A stretch of 15,308 nucleotides of DNA, taken from contig QWPO01000051.1 of assembly GCA_003669255.1 (NCBI GenBank), positions 1 through 15,308 on the forward strand, given 5' to 3'. How positions within the stretch are numbered: the first letter of the stretch is position 1; every line of letters starts with the position of its first letter. Shown here in pieces: positions 1-7,146 of this stretch. The stretch comes from Planctomycetota bacterium. GTDB taxonomy: Bacteria; Planctomycetota; Planctomycetia; Pirellulales; UBA1268. The notes under the pieces are model-generated. The model was not told the origin of the DNA, did not search any database, and saw only the letters and a list, made by a program, of their open reading frames with translations. Position numbers and translations under genes: made by a program.

Positions 1-531
1 TACCAGCCGGCCGGCTACTACCGGCACCTCAACTTCCCGCAGCGGGAATACCAGCAAGACGACGATGACCGCCAGTGGCGGCGGGGGCTCTACGTCCACT
101 GGCAGCGGATGTTTCTCCACCCCCAACTGCTCGCGTTTGACGCCCCGACCCGCGAGGAGTGCACCGCGGTGCGGATGAGGTCGAACACGCCCAAGGCCGC
201 CCTCGTGCTTCTCAACGATCCGACATTCGTCGAGGCCGCCCGAAAACTTGCCGAGCTCGCACTCCAGGGCGGCGGTTCCGACGATGACAAACTCGCCCTT
301 CTCTGGAAGCGGACGCTCTCCCGTGCGCCCGACTCCGAAGAGCTCACTCTTGCCAGGGGCCTTCTCGCCCGGCGCCGCGCCGACTACGCCGCCGACCCCA
401 AGGCCGCTGCGGAGCTGCTCGCCGTCGGCGTCGCCCCCCGCGACATGAATCTTGACGAGCGTGAACTCGCCGCCTGGACCGCCACTGCCCGCGCCGTCCT
501 CAACCTCCACGAAGCCATCGCGAGGTATTGA
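1..531 (+). CDS. DUF1553 (PSD1) domain protein, C-terminal part (5' truncated by window edge)
   Basis: The reading frame is open from base 1 and ends at TGA 529-531, giving 176 visible residues of a gene that begins upstream. The stretch from RRGLYVHWQRMFLHPQLLAFDAP through the R-E-E-C-T and RSNTPKAALVLLNDPTFVEAAR segments is the typical C-terminal core of DUF1553, also called PSD1. In planctomycetes this domain usually follows a planctomycete cytochrome c domain and DUF1549 in one large exported protein; those parts would lie outside the window. The molecular function of the family is not established. The stop lies 2 bases before the ATG of the following DUF1501 gene, the usual neighbour of this family, so the two are almost certainly one operon. 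The tail (DERELAAWTATARAVLNLHEAIARY) is the usual end of the family, so only the 5' side is missing. Confidence 0.9.
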   Translation, partial: YQPAGYYRHLNFPQREYQQDDDDRQWRRGLYVHWQRMFLHPQLLAFDAPTREECTAVRMRSNTPKAALVLLNDPTFVEAARKLAELALQGGGSDDDKLALLWKRTLSRAPDSEELTLARGLLARRRADYAADPKAAAELLAVGVAPRDMNLDERELAAWTATARAVLNLHEAIARY

Positions 532-533
532 AC

Positions 534-1976
534 ATGCACGCCTCGTCGATCCACCGCCGCACGTTTCTGTCCCGATCGGGCCTGTCGCTCGGCGGTGCCG
601 CGCTGTCGGGGCTGCTCGCCCGCGACGGGCTGGCCACGGTGTCGGCACCGGCGTCGCTCCCCAGCGACAGCTATCCCGGCGCCGTCTTCCCGCGCCACCA
701 TCCTCCCAAGGCGAAGGCGGTGATTTTCCTGTGCCTCGCAGGTGGTCCAAGCCACCTCGAGACGTTCGACCCAAAACCAAAGCTCGCCGAACTCGATGGC
801 CAGGAGATGCCCGAGAGCGTGACGGCCGGCCAGCCGATCGCACAGCTGCAGGGCAAGAAGCTGATCTGCCTCGGGCCCCGGACGAAGTTCTCCCGCTACG
901 GGAACTGCGGCGCGGAGGTGAGCGGCTTCTTCCCGAAACTCGGGGCGCTCGCCGACTCGTACACCATCGTGCGGAGCATGGTGACCGAGCAGATCAACCA
1001 CGATCCCGCACACACGTTCATGAACTGCGGCACCGCCCTCTCCGGTCGGCCGAGCATGGGGGCCTGGGTGACCTACGGCCTCGGCAGCGAGGCTGACAAC
1101 CTGCCGGGTTTTGTGGTGATGACGAGCAAGCTTGGACGCAACCCGCAGCCGATCGCCGCCCGGCAGTGGCACTCGGGCTTTCTTCCGGGCCAGTTTCAGG
1201 GCGTGGAGTTCGCCACCAGTGGTGCTCCGGTGCACTACGTCGCCAATCCGCCGGGCGTGTCGGCGGCCCAGCAGCGCGACCTGATCGACACCGTCGCGGC
1301 GCTCGAGCGGCATCGGCTCACCTCGCTCCACGACCCTGACGTGGCCACGCGGATCAAGCAGTACGAACTCGCCTTCCGGATGCAGACAAGCGTGCCCACG
1401 CTCGCCGACCTTTCCGACGAGACGCCCGAGACGCTCGCCCTCTACGGCGCCGAGCCTGGCAAGGCGACGGTGGGCACCAACTGCCTTATGGCCCGGCGGC
1501 TCGTGGAGCGGGGTGTGCGGTTCGTGCACGTCTACGCCAGTGACTGGGACCACCACAGCGGCATCGACGGCTTCATGCAGGAGATCTGCCCGCCCACCGA
1601 CACCGCCGCAGCCGGCCTCCTCACCGACCTCGCCCGCCGCGGGATGCTCGACGACACGCTGGTGGTGATTGGCGGCGAGTTCGGCCGCACGCCGATGGGG
1701 CAAGGAGAGGGCAACAAGATCGGCCGCGACCACCACATCAAGGGCTTCAGCATGGTGCTCGCCGGCGGTGGCATCAAAGGGGGCGTCACCCACGGCGCCA
1801 CCGACGAGTTTGGCTACTTCGCGGTCGCCGATCCCGTGAACGTCCGCGACCTGCACGCCACGATGCTGCATCTGCTCGGCATCGACCACATGCGATTCAC
1901 GTTCCCCTTCATGGGGCTCGACGCAAAGCTCACCGGGGTCGAGCCGGCGAAGGTCGTGAAGCCGATCCTCGCGTAG
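534..1976 (+). CDS. DUF1501 domain-containing protein, Tat-type leader
   Basis: 480 residues, the usual length for the family. I chose ATG 534 because GAGG at 522-525 lies 8 bases upstream; an in-frame TTG at 528 overlaps the previous stop and is less likely. The N terminus has a twin-arginine-like leader (H-R8-R9-T-F-L) followed by a hydrophobic Gly/Ala/Leu stretch, so export in folded form is likely. DUF1501 proteins share the alkaline phosphatase/sulfatase-like fold. Visible family marks are the early VIFLCLAGGPSHLETFDPKP block, EFGRTP at residues 382-387, R-D-H-H at 398-401, and the closing segment with LLHLLGID and the conserved G-L-D-A-K-L-T-G-V end. The substrate is unknown. It is paired with the upstream DUF1553 gene, as is common in Planctomycetes, and converges on the oxidoreductase gene downstream with a 57-base gap. 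A 541-codon antisense frame over this gene is a GC-content shadow. Confidence 0.93.
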   Translation: MHASSIHRRTFLSRSGLSLGGAALSGLLARDGLATVSAPASLPSDSYPGAVFPRHHPPKAKAVIFLCLAGGPSHLETFDPKPKLAELDGQEMPESVTAGQPIAQLQGKKLICLGPRTKFSRYGNCGAEVSGFFPKLGALADSYTIVRSMVTEQINHDPAHTFMNCGTALSGRPSMGAWVTYGLGSEADNLPGFVVMTSKLGRNPQPIAARQWHSGFLPGQFQGVEFATSGAPVHYVANPPGVSAAQQRDLIDTVAALERHRLTSLHDPDVATRIKQYELAFRMQTSVPTLADLSDETPETLALYGAEPGKATVGTNCLMARRLVERGVRFVHVYASDWDHHSGIDGFMQEICPPTDTAAAGLLTDLARRGMLDDTLVVIGGEFGRTPMGQGEGNKIGRDHHIKGFSMVLAGGGIKGGVTHGATDEFGYFAVADPVNVRDLHATMLHLLGIDHMRFTFPFMGLDAKLTGVEPAKVVKPILA

Positions 1977-2033
1977 GCCGCGGCCGGGCGATCGGAATCG
2001 GCGTAGCACGAGTGCCGCGGTGCCGCCGGTGCA

Positions 2034-3980
2034 TCACGGGGCAATCGATTGCAGTTCTCCCTTCACGCCCTCGCGGCGGCTGCCGCCCGGCGCCCGCATG
2101 AGTTCGTGGAGCAGGTCGATGTGCCGCTCGAACACGCCCCGCGGCAGTGTCTCGTGGCTGACGCATATCCAGGCAGCCTTGCCAACGATCTCCCCCATCA
2201 TGCCACAGGTGCGCATCACGCGGACGGCTCCAAGGGCCTGGCGATCCACGCTGATGTTGCGGCCAGCCATGAACAGGTTCGAGATGGTGCGGCTGTAGAG
2301 GCAGCGATACGGCGCCCAGTAGGGGCCTTTGTAGGTATAGCCCTTGCCGCGGGTGTAGTGGGAAATGAAGGCGTCGCCGTCGAGATCCTTGTCGAAGGCC
2401 GGATTCGGGAAATGGACGTCGATGTGCCACGTGCAGGGAAACGCCGCATCCGGCCAGGCCTTTCCGCCCCGAAAATCGTCGGCCGTCAGCACGACGTCGC
2501 CGAGCAGTCGTCGTGACTCTCGCTTGCCGGCGATGAACGCGCTCCAGCCAAGCCGATGGTTGGGGTACTGGCCGTCAACGTTCTTCAGCGCGTCCCACGC
2601 CCCGTACATCGCCCGCAGGTTGTTGTCGCGAATCCGCTCGATGTCCTTGATCTGATCCTTGTCGAACCCGCTCTCCCAAAACCAACCACCGAGCAGATCG
2701 AGCGGCTTCTTGGCGGTGCCGCCGTCGAGTGACTGCCGTCCGGGGAAGGGCTTGTCGGCGAGGTCGATCGCCCATGGCAGCCTCGGAAAGGGGGCGGCTA
2801 CGCTGCCCGACTCCGTCTGCACCGTGAGGGCGTCCTTGTCCTTGCATTCGCACTGGAGCACCTGGCCCGCGTCGGCCTGATCGAGCACGTTCCAGAGGTT
2901 GCTCGCCCCCATCGTGCCTTCGGAGGAGACCTCGAAGTCGGCGCCGGCGAGGAAGCCCACAGCGGCGTCGCCCGTGCAGTCGGCGAAGAGCCGGCCGCGA
3001 ATCCGGGTGCGACGAGCAGAGCGCACGTGCTGGGCCGTGACCGAGACGATCTTCCCGTCGTGGGCCTCCACCTCGTTGACCCGTTGCTCGAGCATGAGGG
3101 TGATGTGCGGTTCGGCGCGAGCAACCCGCAGTTTTCGGTCGTCGTCGTAGATGCCCCCTCCCTTGGCGTTGCCCGTGCCGGCCGCCTTGGGCGGACAGAG
3201 TTCCTCCACGATGTCGCCGACGTGGGGAAATGGTTGTTGGCGGGTGTGGCCCTCCGGCCAGACACGGACTTCGCTCGACCCGTTGCCGCCGAGCACCGGC
3301 CGATCCTGGACGAGTGCGACCGCGAGCCCCTGCCGAGCGGCCGACACCGCGGCCGCCGTGCCCGCCACACCGCCACCGACAACCACGAGATCGAACTCAC
3401 CCCCGTCACCAGGCGGCCCATCGAGGCCGAGCAGGTTTCGGCGCCAGACCGTCATCTCCGGGTCGGCATTCGGCGGAGCGACAGCCGGTTCCTGCACGAA
3501 AACGATCGCGTCGCAACGGCCCTCGAAGCCAGTGAGGTCGTGCAGCGCGACGGTGGCCTCACCACCGACATCGACGGTACCGCCGTCCTGCCAATGCCAG
3601 TCGGCGCCCTCGGTGCCAAACGTCATGGCAAGCGGCACGCCATTGACGAGCACCTGAAACCGCCCGGGAGCCCCGTGCTGCCCCCAGGGGGCGACCCAAT
3701 CGCGGGTACGCACCCAGACGCGGTGGACGCCAGATTCGGGAAAGGTCACGCCCGTCGTCGCATCCTTGACGGGCACACCCAGACCGTGGGCCAGCAGATA
3801 GGGAGACCCCATCTGCTCCATCGCCTGTTGATCGACATCCCACCCGCCGAGGTCGGCAAACTGCTCGGCCTCGACGAGGATCTGCGACGGTCCCGCATGG
3901 GCCGGCGTGCAACGCTCTGCCTGCACGGCCAGCATTGCGACGAGATACGCGATGACGATGGACCGACAAGTGACGAGCAT
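2034..3980 (-). CDS. Secreted FAD-dependent oxidoreductase (FAD_oxidored family) with N-terminal carbohydrate-binding-like region
   Basis: 648 residues from ATG 3980. This start has GGAG at 3988-3991 with a 7-base spacer and gives a clean signal peptide: short basic start, hydrophobic core SIVIAYLVAMLAV, then an A-H-A cleavage-like site near residue 29. A start 29 codons further upstream lacks these. Residues about 32-165 (ILVEAEQFADLGGW ... W-H-W-Q-D-G-G-T-V ... CDAIVFVQE) look like the beta-sandwich carbohydrate-binding-like region often attached to exported planctomycete enzymes. The dinucleotide-binding motif G-G-G-V-A-G is at residues 202-207, followed by V-L-G-G-N-G-S-S-E. The C terminus has the FAD-family block GRNISVDRQALGAVRVMRTC. 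The substrate cannot be read from sequence; a carbohydrate or other exported substrate is an inference from the leader and N-terminal region. It is transcribed alone, toward DUF1501. Confidence 0.88.
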   Translation of the reverse strand: MLVTCRSIVIAYLVAMLAVQAERCTPAHAGPSQILVEAEQFADLGGWDVDQQAMEQMGSPYLLAHGLGVPVKDATTGVTFPESGVHRVWVRTRDWVAPWGQHGAPGRFQVLVNGVPLAMTFGTEGADWHWQDGGTVDVGGEATVALHDLTGFEGRCDAIVFVQEPAVAPPNADPEMTVWRRNLLGLDGPPGDGGEFDLVVVGGGVAGTAAAVSAARQGLAVALVQDRPVLGGNGSSEVRVWPEGHTRQQPFPHVGDIVEELCPPKAAGTGNAKGGGIYDDDRKLRVARAEPHITLMLEQRVNEVEAHDGKIVSVTAQHVRSARRTRIRGRLFADCTGDAAVGFLAGADFEVSSEGTMGASNLWNVLDQADAGQVLQCECKDKDALTVQTESGSVAAPFPRLPWAIDLADKPFPGRQSLDGGTAKKPLDLLGGWFWESGFDKDQIKDIERIRDNNLRAMYGAWDALKNVDGQYPNHRLGWSAFIAGKRESRRLLGDVVLTADDFRGGKAWPDAAFPCTWHIDVHFPNPAFDKDLDGDAFISHYTRGKGYTYKGPYWAPYRCLYSRTISNLFMAGRNISVDRQALGAVRVMRTCGMMGEIVGKAAWICVSHETLPRGVFERHIDLLHELMRAPGGSRREGVKGELQSIAP

Positions 3981-3987
3981 GGTGAAT

Positions 3988-3991
3988 CTCC
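3988..3991 (-). promoter_or_regulatory. Ribosome binding site deciding the oxidoreductase start
   Basis: GGAG on the minus strand, 7 bases from ATG 3980. It supports this start over the longer frame beginning at 4067 and places the signal peptide at the N terminus. The leader CGGAGATTCACC nearly matches the CGGAGATTCTCC leader of the gene starting at 15263. Confidence 0.7.
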
Positions 3992-4114
3992 GCACGAGGA
4001 TGGTCACCCTGTTCACGAAGCGGACGGTGAGTCGGTGCAGGGCGACGCGAGAAAAGATTCCCTGCACGTCGTCTCCGAATCAGCTGGCGGCTTCATTTTC
4101 TTCCCCACTACTCG

Positions 4115-4120
4115 ATTATG
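4115..4120 (-). promoter_or_regulatory. Possible -10 element for the oxidoreductase gene
   Basis: The minus strand reads CATAAT (5 of 6 to TATAAT) inside the AT-rich patch, 135 bases upstream of ATG 3980. No good -35 hexamer sits 16-18 bases further upstream, so this is only a candidate. Confidence 0.2.
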
Positions 4121-4312
4121 TACCATTTTCTGCCCCGACGTTTCCTGCGGAGCGTTCCCGTGGCCGGCAGTTTCAACATCGAGGTGAACGGCTATTTCGG
4201 GGCCAGACTTCTGCTCGTAGAACCTGTCGCTTGAGCAGTGCCACCGGGCCGTTGGCGTCTCGACAGAGATCGTGACGGCATGAAGATCGCGGTTCACGCC
4301 GACCGTCCGGCC

Positions 4313-4422
4313 ATGGTCCCGCCGACCATCCCGCGAACGCGTGCAGCGAGCGGAGGGCCGGAGCCCGCAGCGAGCGCCCGGCGACGGGCATGGGCAGCCC
4401 CGAGCCTCGTGAACGCTCGAGG
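4313..4422. repeat. Cluster of short hairpins with a 10-bp direct repeat, downstream of mutY
   Basis: Four perfect small inverted repeats lie in series: ATGGTC/GACCAT (4313-4318 and 4324-4329, 5-base loop); GGGC/GCCC (4355-4358 and 4363-4366, loop CGGA); GCCCG/CGGGC (4376-4380 and 4385-4389, loop GCGA, a GNRA tetraloop); and CCTCG/CGAGG (4405-4409 and 4418-4422, 8-base loop). The second hairpin is flanked by two identical copies of GCAGCGAGCG (4343-4352 and 4367-4376). The cluster begins 32 bases past the mutY stop and has no T-run, so it is not a textbook rho-independent terminator. It could be a dispersed extragenic palindromic element, a transcript-end structure or a small structured RNA. 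Confidence 0.5.
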
Positions 4423-4454
4423 ATCACCTGTGACCCGCCTGAGCCGCGGCCACC

Positions 4455-5522
4455 TCACGGTGTTGGGCGTGCGCTCCCGAGAAGGCCCGCGATCCTCCGC
4501 CCTGGTGATGTCATGGCAAGCCGCTCGAGCGCACCGACGCTGACCCATCGACTGCCGCGTGGCATCGCACTGGCCCGCCCGACGCTCCGTTCGACCACCG
4601 TGCAGTCGATCCGGTGGTGCGTCACGCCATAGGCCACGCGGCCGATCCGCCGTCCCGTAGCCCCTCGTGGCTTGCGCGGAAAATCCCAAAGCCCCTCCCA
4701 CCATTCGCCTGGACCGCGGCGAACGACGAGCACCCGGTCGCCGCACCGCGTCACGACCGCCGTCTCGCGGATCTCCTTCGTCGCCCGCGGCGCGGCCATC
4801 ACCGGAATCTCCGCGACGCGGCCCTGCTCAACCGCCGCGCAGTCACCCTTCAGCGGACAGCGCTCGCAGAGCGGTCGCGTGGGTGTGCAGACCATCGCGC
4901 CAAGATCCATCAGCGCCTGATTGAAGACGCCTGCACCACGCTTCGGTACGACCGCCGACGCGATTTCCCAGATCGGCTCGTCGCCCGCTCCGCCGACGGG
5001 CTGATCGTGACCGGCGAGCCGGGCGAGGACCCGCCGCGAGTTGGCCTCGACGATTGGTGCCGCATGATCGAACGCGATTGAGGCGATCGCACCGGCCGTG
5101 TAGCGGCCAATGCCGGGCAGCGACCGCAGCCCATCAACCGACCGCGGAAACTCGCCGCCGTGGTCCGCGATCACCGCCTTCGCCGCTGCATGCAGCTGCC
5201 GCGCCCGGCGGTAGTAGCCGAGTCCCTCCCAGTGCTTGAGCACCTCCGCCTCCCGGGCGGCTGCGAGGTCGCCCACGGCCGGAAACCGCCGCATGAACCG
5301 CGCAAAAAAATCCTTCACGCGGTCAACTTGCGTCTGCTGCAGCATCACCTCACTGACCCATACCGCATAGGGATCGCGGGTCCGCCGCCACGGGAGATCT
5401 CGCTTGGCCCGCGCATACCACCGCGTCAGTCGCCGCCGCAGGCCGGCCGGATCGGCGATCCCGACGGCATCAGCCGCACGGGCGTTGGACCGTTTCCCGG
5501 CAGCCTTGCGAACCCGCGACAC
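4455..5522 (-). CDS. mutY: A/G-specific adenine glycosylase MutY
   Basis: 355 residues, the usual MutY length. Removes adenine mispaired with 8-oxoguanine or guanine in base excision repair. GTG 5522 was chosen because GGAG at 5530-5533 is 7 bases upstream and the frame further upstream has no MutY similarity. Visible parts are the helix-hairpin-helix (LPGIGRYTAGAIAS, residues 135-148), catalytic Glu58 in SEVMLQQTQV, and the iron-sulfur ligands Cys212, 219, 222 and 228 (C-x6-C-x2-C-x5-C). The C-terminal NUDIX-like 8-oxoG recognition domain includes WWEGLWDFPR and a GVTHHRI loop at the place of the FSH loop. Odd point: the residue aligned with the catalytic Asp138 of E. coli MutY is Glu159 (P-I-V-E-A-N). 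MutY identity is secure because the C-terminal domain separates it from endonuclease III. Divergent from the TPR-like gene. Confidence 0.95.
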   Translation of the reverse strand: MSRVRKAAGKRSNARAADAVGIADPAGLRRRLTRWYARAKRDLPWRRTRDPYAVWVSEVMLQQTQVDRVKDFFARFMRRFPAVGDLAAAREAEVLKHWEGLGYYRRARQLHAAAKAVIADHGGEFPRSVDGLRSLPGIGRYTAGAIASIAFDHAAPIVEANSRRVLARLAGHDQPVGGAGDEPIWEIASAVVPKRGAGVFNQALMDLGAMVCTPTRPLCERCPLKGDCAAVEQGRVAEIPVMAAPRATKEIRETAVVTRCGDRVLVVRRGPGEWWEGLWDFPRKPRGATGRRIGRVAYGVTHHRIDCTVVERSVGRASAMPRGSRWVSVGALERLAMTSPGRRIAGLLGSARPTP

Positions 5523-5529
5523 TTGCACT

Positions 5530-5533
5530 CTCC
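5530..5533 (-). promoter_or_regulatory. Ribosome binding site for the mutY GTG start
   Basis: GGAG on the minus strand, 7 bases before GTG 5522. It fixes the start of mutY, whose open frame otherwise runs on to 6023 across the divergent gene. Confidence 0.65.
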
Positions 5534-5594
5534 GGTCCCGTGCGGTCAAACCGTCGGCAGTGTAGTGGACGTTTCGCGGCCGCGGATGCTGGCG

Positions 5595-6131
5595 ATGAGC
5601 AACGATCGACACCACGACGGAGCGGGCCGCCGACCGCGCAAAGGCGGCGGCCAGGAAAAACTCGCGATCGCCCGCCGCGACCTCGCCGGGGGCGCCGCCT
5701 GGGAACTCGTCCATCCCCGCTGCAGCCGCAAGCGGAAAGAGGACATCGAGGAGGTCGAGGCGATGGTGGAAGCGGGCGAAACCGAGATCGCCCACGACGA
5801 ACTCGTCTGGCTGCTCTCCGAGTGCCCCAACTTTCTCGAGGCCCACGTCCAGCTCGGCCTGATCGCCCTCGAGGACGACGACGCCAAGCTGGCCCGCGGT
5901 CACTTCGGACGGGCCTACGAACTTGTGATCCGCGCCCTCGAGGCCGCCGGCTCGCCACAACCGCTGCCCTACGAACTCGTTGGCAACAAGCCGTTCTTCC
6001 AGGCGGCCAAGGGGCTCGTGCACAGCCTGATGGAGCTCGGCCGAAAGCAGGCCGCTCGAGACGTCTGCCTGCGACTCGCGGCGCTCGATCCATCCGACCC
6101 GCTCGGCATTCAGCGGATCGCTCAGCGGTAA
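5595..6131 (+). CDS. Small TPR-like protein, conserved planctomycete type
   Basis: 178 residues from ATG 5595; an in-frame ATG at 5586 is an alternative, and neither has a strong Shine-Dalgarno sequence. The N terminus is rich in Arg, Lys and Gly with no signal peptide or membrane segment, so the product is probably cytoplasmic. A motif around W-E-L-V-H-P-R-C precedes helical pairs of tetratricopeptide type: EDIEEVEAMVEAGETEIAHDELVWLL, AHVQLGLIALEDDDAKLARGHFGRAYEL, and the final pair FFQAAKGLVHSLMELGRKQAARDVCLRLAALDPSDPLG. From memory, similar short proteins occur widely in Planctomycetes with no assigned role. Partner binding through the TPR-like helices is an inference. It is read divergently from mutY with about 72 bases between the starts, so the two promoters must be close together or overlap. 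Confidence 0.8.
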   Translation: MSNDRHHDGAGRRPRKGGGQEKLAIARRDLAGGAAWELVHPRCSRKRKEDIEEVEAMVEAGETEIAHDELVWLLSECPNFLEAHVQLGLIALEDDDAKLARGHFGRAYELVIRALEAAGSPQPLPYELVGNKPFFQAAKGLVHSLMELGRKQAARDVCLRLAALDPSDPLGIQRIAQR

Positions 6132-6194
6132 CCCGACATCACGGACCGTATCATGTCATCCTCGCCAGCAGGTCCCAGAGGACGTCTTGCCGTG

Positions 6195-7112
6195 ATGAAT
6201 CGACTTCCTGCGATCATGGTCCTCGTAGCCGGTGGTCTGCTCACGACCATCGCCGTCTCACGAGCCGAAGACGCCCCGCCGATGACGGCGAATGCCGCCG
6301 AGACGATCCGCCTCTGGGATGGCGCGGCGCCGGGTGCGTTGGGCACAGCCGACCACGACGTTCCAGTCGTCGCCTGGTGGCCGGCGGCAAAGCAGGCAAC
6401 GCCATCGGCGGCGCTGGTGATCTGCCCGGGCGGGGGCTACGGCCACCTCGCCGACCACGAGGGAAGCGACTATGCCCGGTGGCTCAACACGCACGGCATC
6501 TCGGCCTTCGTGCTCCGCTACCGGCTCGGCAGCAAGGGCTACCGCCATCCGGTGATGCTCAGCGACGTGTCGCGGGCCATCCGGCTCGTGCGGCACAGCC
6601 ACGAGCGGTTCGCCGTCGACCCGAAGCGGGTCGGCGTGATGGGCTCGTCAGCTGGCGGCCACCTCGCCCTCACATCGTGCATCCACGGCGCCTCGGGCGA
6701 GGAGCAGGCGGCCGACCCGATCGACCGCGTGTCATCACGCCCCGACGTCGGAGTCCTCTGCTATCCGGTGGTCAGCATGCTGGCGGAGAAGACGCACGGC
6801 GGGTCACGGAAGAACCTCCTCGGCGAAGCACCCGACGAAGAGGTGGCCCGCCAGCTTTCGGGCGAACTCGCCGCCCATGAAAACGTGCCGCCGCTATTCA
6901 TCTGGCACACCTGGGAGGACAAGGCGGTGAAACTCGAACCGATCCTCGAACTCTGCGTGAAGCTCAAGTCGCATGCCCGGCCCTACGAACTGCACGTCTA
7001 TGAGACCGGCCGGCACGGCCTCGGCCTCGGCGTGCGTCCCTACGATCCCTTGAAGACGCTTCACCCCTGGACCGTCGAATGCCACCGCTGGCTTGCCGCA
7101 CAAGGGTTTTAG
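6195..7112 (+). CDS. Secreted alpha/beta-hydrolase, acetylesterase (BD-FAE/xylanase-esterase-like) family
   Basis: 305 residues from ATG 6195, preceded by AGAGGA at 6177-6182. This start puts a signal peptide first: MNR, hydrophobic core AIMVLVAGGLLTTIAV, cleavage-like S-R-A near residue 24. An ATG at 6153 would add 14 residues with no ribosome site. The fold is shown by the CPGGGYGHLADHEG oxyanion block, the nucleophile elbow G-S-S-A-G with Ser152, and the probable acid and base Asp242 (HTWEDKAV) and His274 (TGRHGLGLG). Relatives are often annotated as esterases that remove acetyl or feruloyl groups from plant or algal polysaccharides, so polysaccharide deacetylation outside the cytoplasm is the likely role; the substrate is unproven. 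Only 34 bases separate its stop from the tmk start, so it may lead the tmk-holB transcript, though the functions are unrelated. Confidence 0.87.
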   Translation: MNRLPAIMVLVAGGLLTTIAVSRAEDAPPMTANAAETIRLWDGAAPGALGTADHDVPVVAWWPAAKQATPSAALVICPGGGYGHLADHEGSDYARWLNTHGISAFVLRYRLGSKGYRHPVMLSDVSRAIRLVRHSHERFAVDPKRVGVMGSSAGGHLALTSCIHGASGEEQAADPIDRVSSRPDVGVLCYPVVSMLAEKTHGGSRKNLLGEAPDEEVARQLSGELAAHENVPPLFIWHTWEDKAVKLEPILELCVKLKSHARPYELHVYETGRHGLGLGVRPYDPLKTLHPWTVECHRWLAAQGF

Positions 7113-7146
7113 CGGTCATGCTCAACGCGATGAACTGGAGACTCGT

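Larger units (their letters stand above)
3981..4454. other. 474-base gene-free region between oxidoreductase and mutY
   Basis: No convincing gene is seen on either strand; the small frames here have biased, family-less translations. The half nearest the oxidoreductase (about 4095-4145) is more AT-rich than its surroundings and is where that gene's promoter should lie. The half nearest mutY (about 4300-4425) carries a run of short perfect hairpins and a 10-bp direct repeat, described separately. Both flanking genes are on the minus strand, so this region holds the end of the mutY transcript and the start of the oxidoreductase transcript. Confidence 0.7.

Noticed and set aside
384..2009. 541-codon minus-strand open frame over the DUF1501 gene
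   Set aside because: It is fully antisense to a well-supported gene, has His/Arg/Val-rich composition typical of GC-rich shadow frames, and shows no recognisable family.
1977..2022. Two CCGCGG palindromes between the convergent DUF1501 and oxidoreductase genes as a bidirectional terminator
   Set aside because: They can pair, but only across a loop of about 30 bases and with no T-run on either side. Such GC palindromes are expected by chance here.
3027..4187. 386-codon plus-strand open frame over the oxidoreductase gene
   Set aside because: It is antisense to a gene with clear FAD-binding and signal peptide features, and its translation looks like a shadow frame.
4013..4427. Two small minus-strand frames (94 and 84 codons) in the mutY-oxidoreductase gap
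   Set aside because: No ribosome site seen, no family resemblance, and one runs through the hairpin cluster, which better explains that sequence.
6149..6154. TATCAT as a -10 element for the alpha/beta-hydrolase gene
   Set aside because: It matches the consensus at 5 of 6, but no -35-like hexamer is found at suitable spacing.
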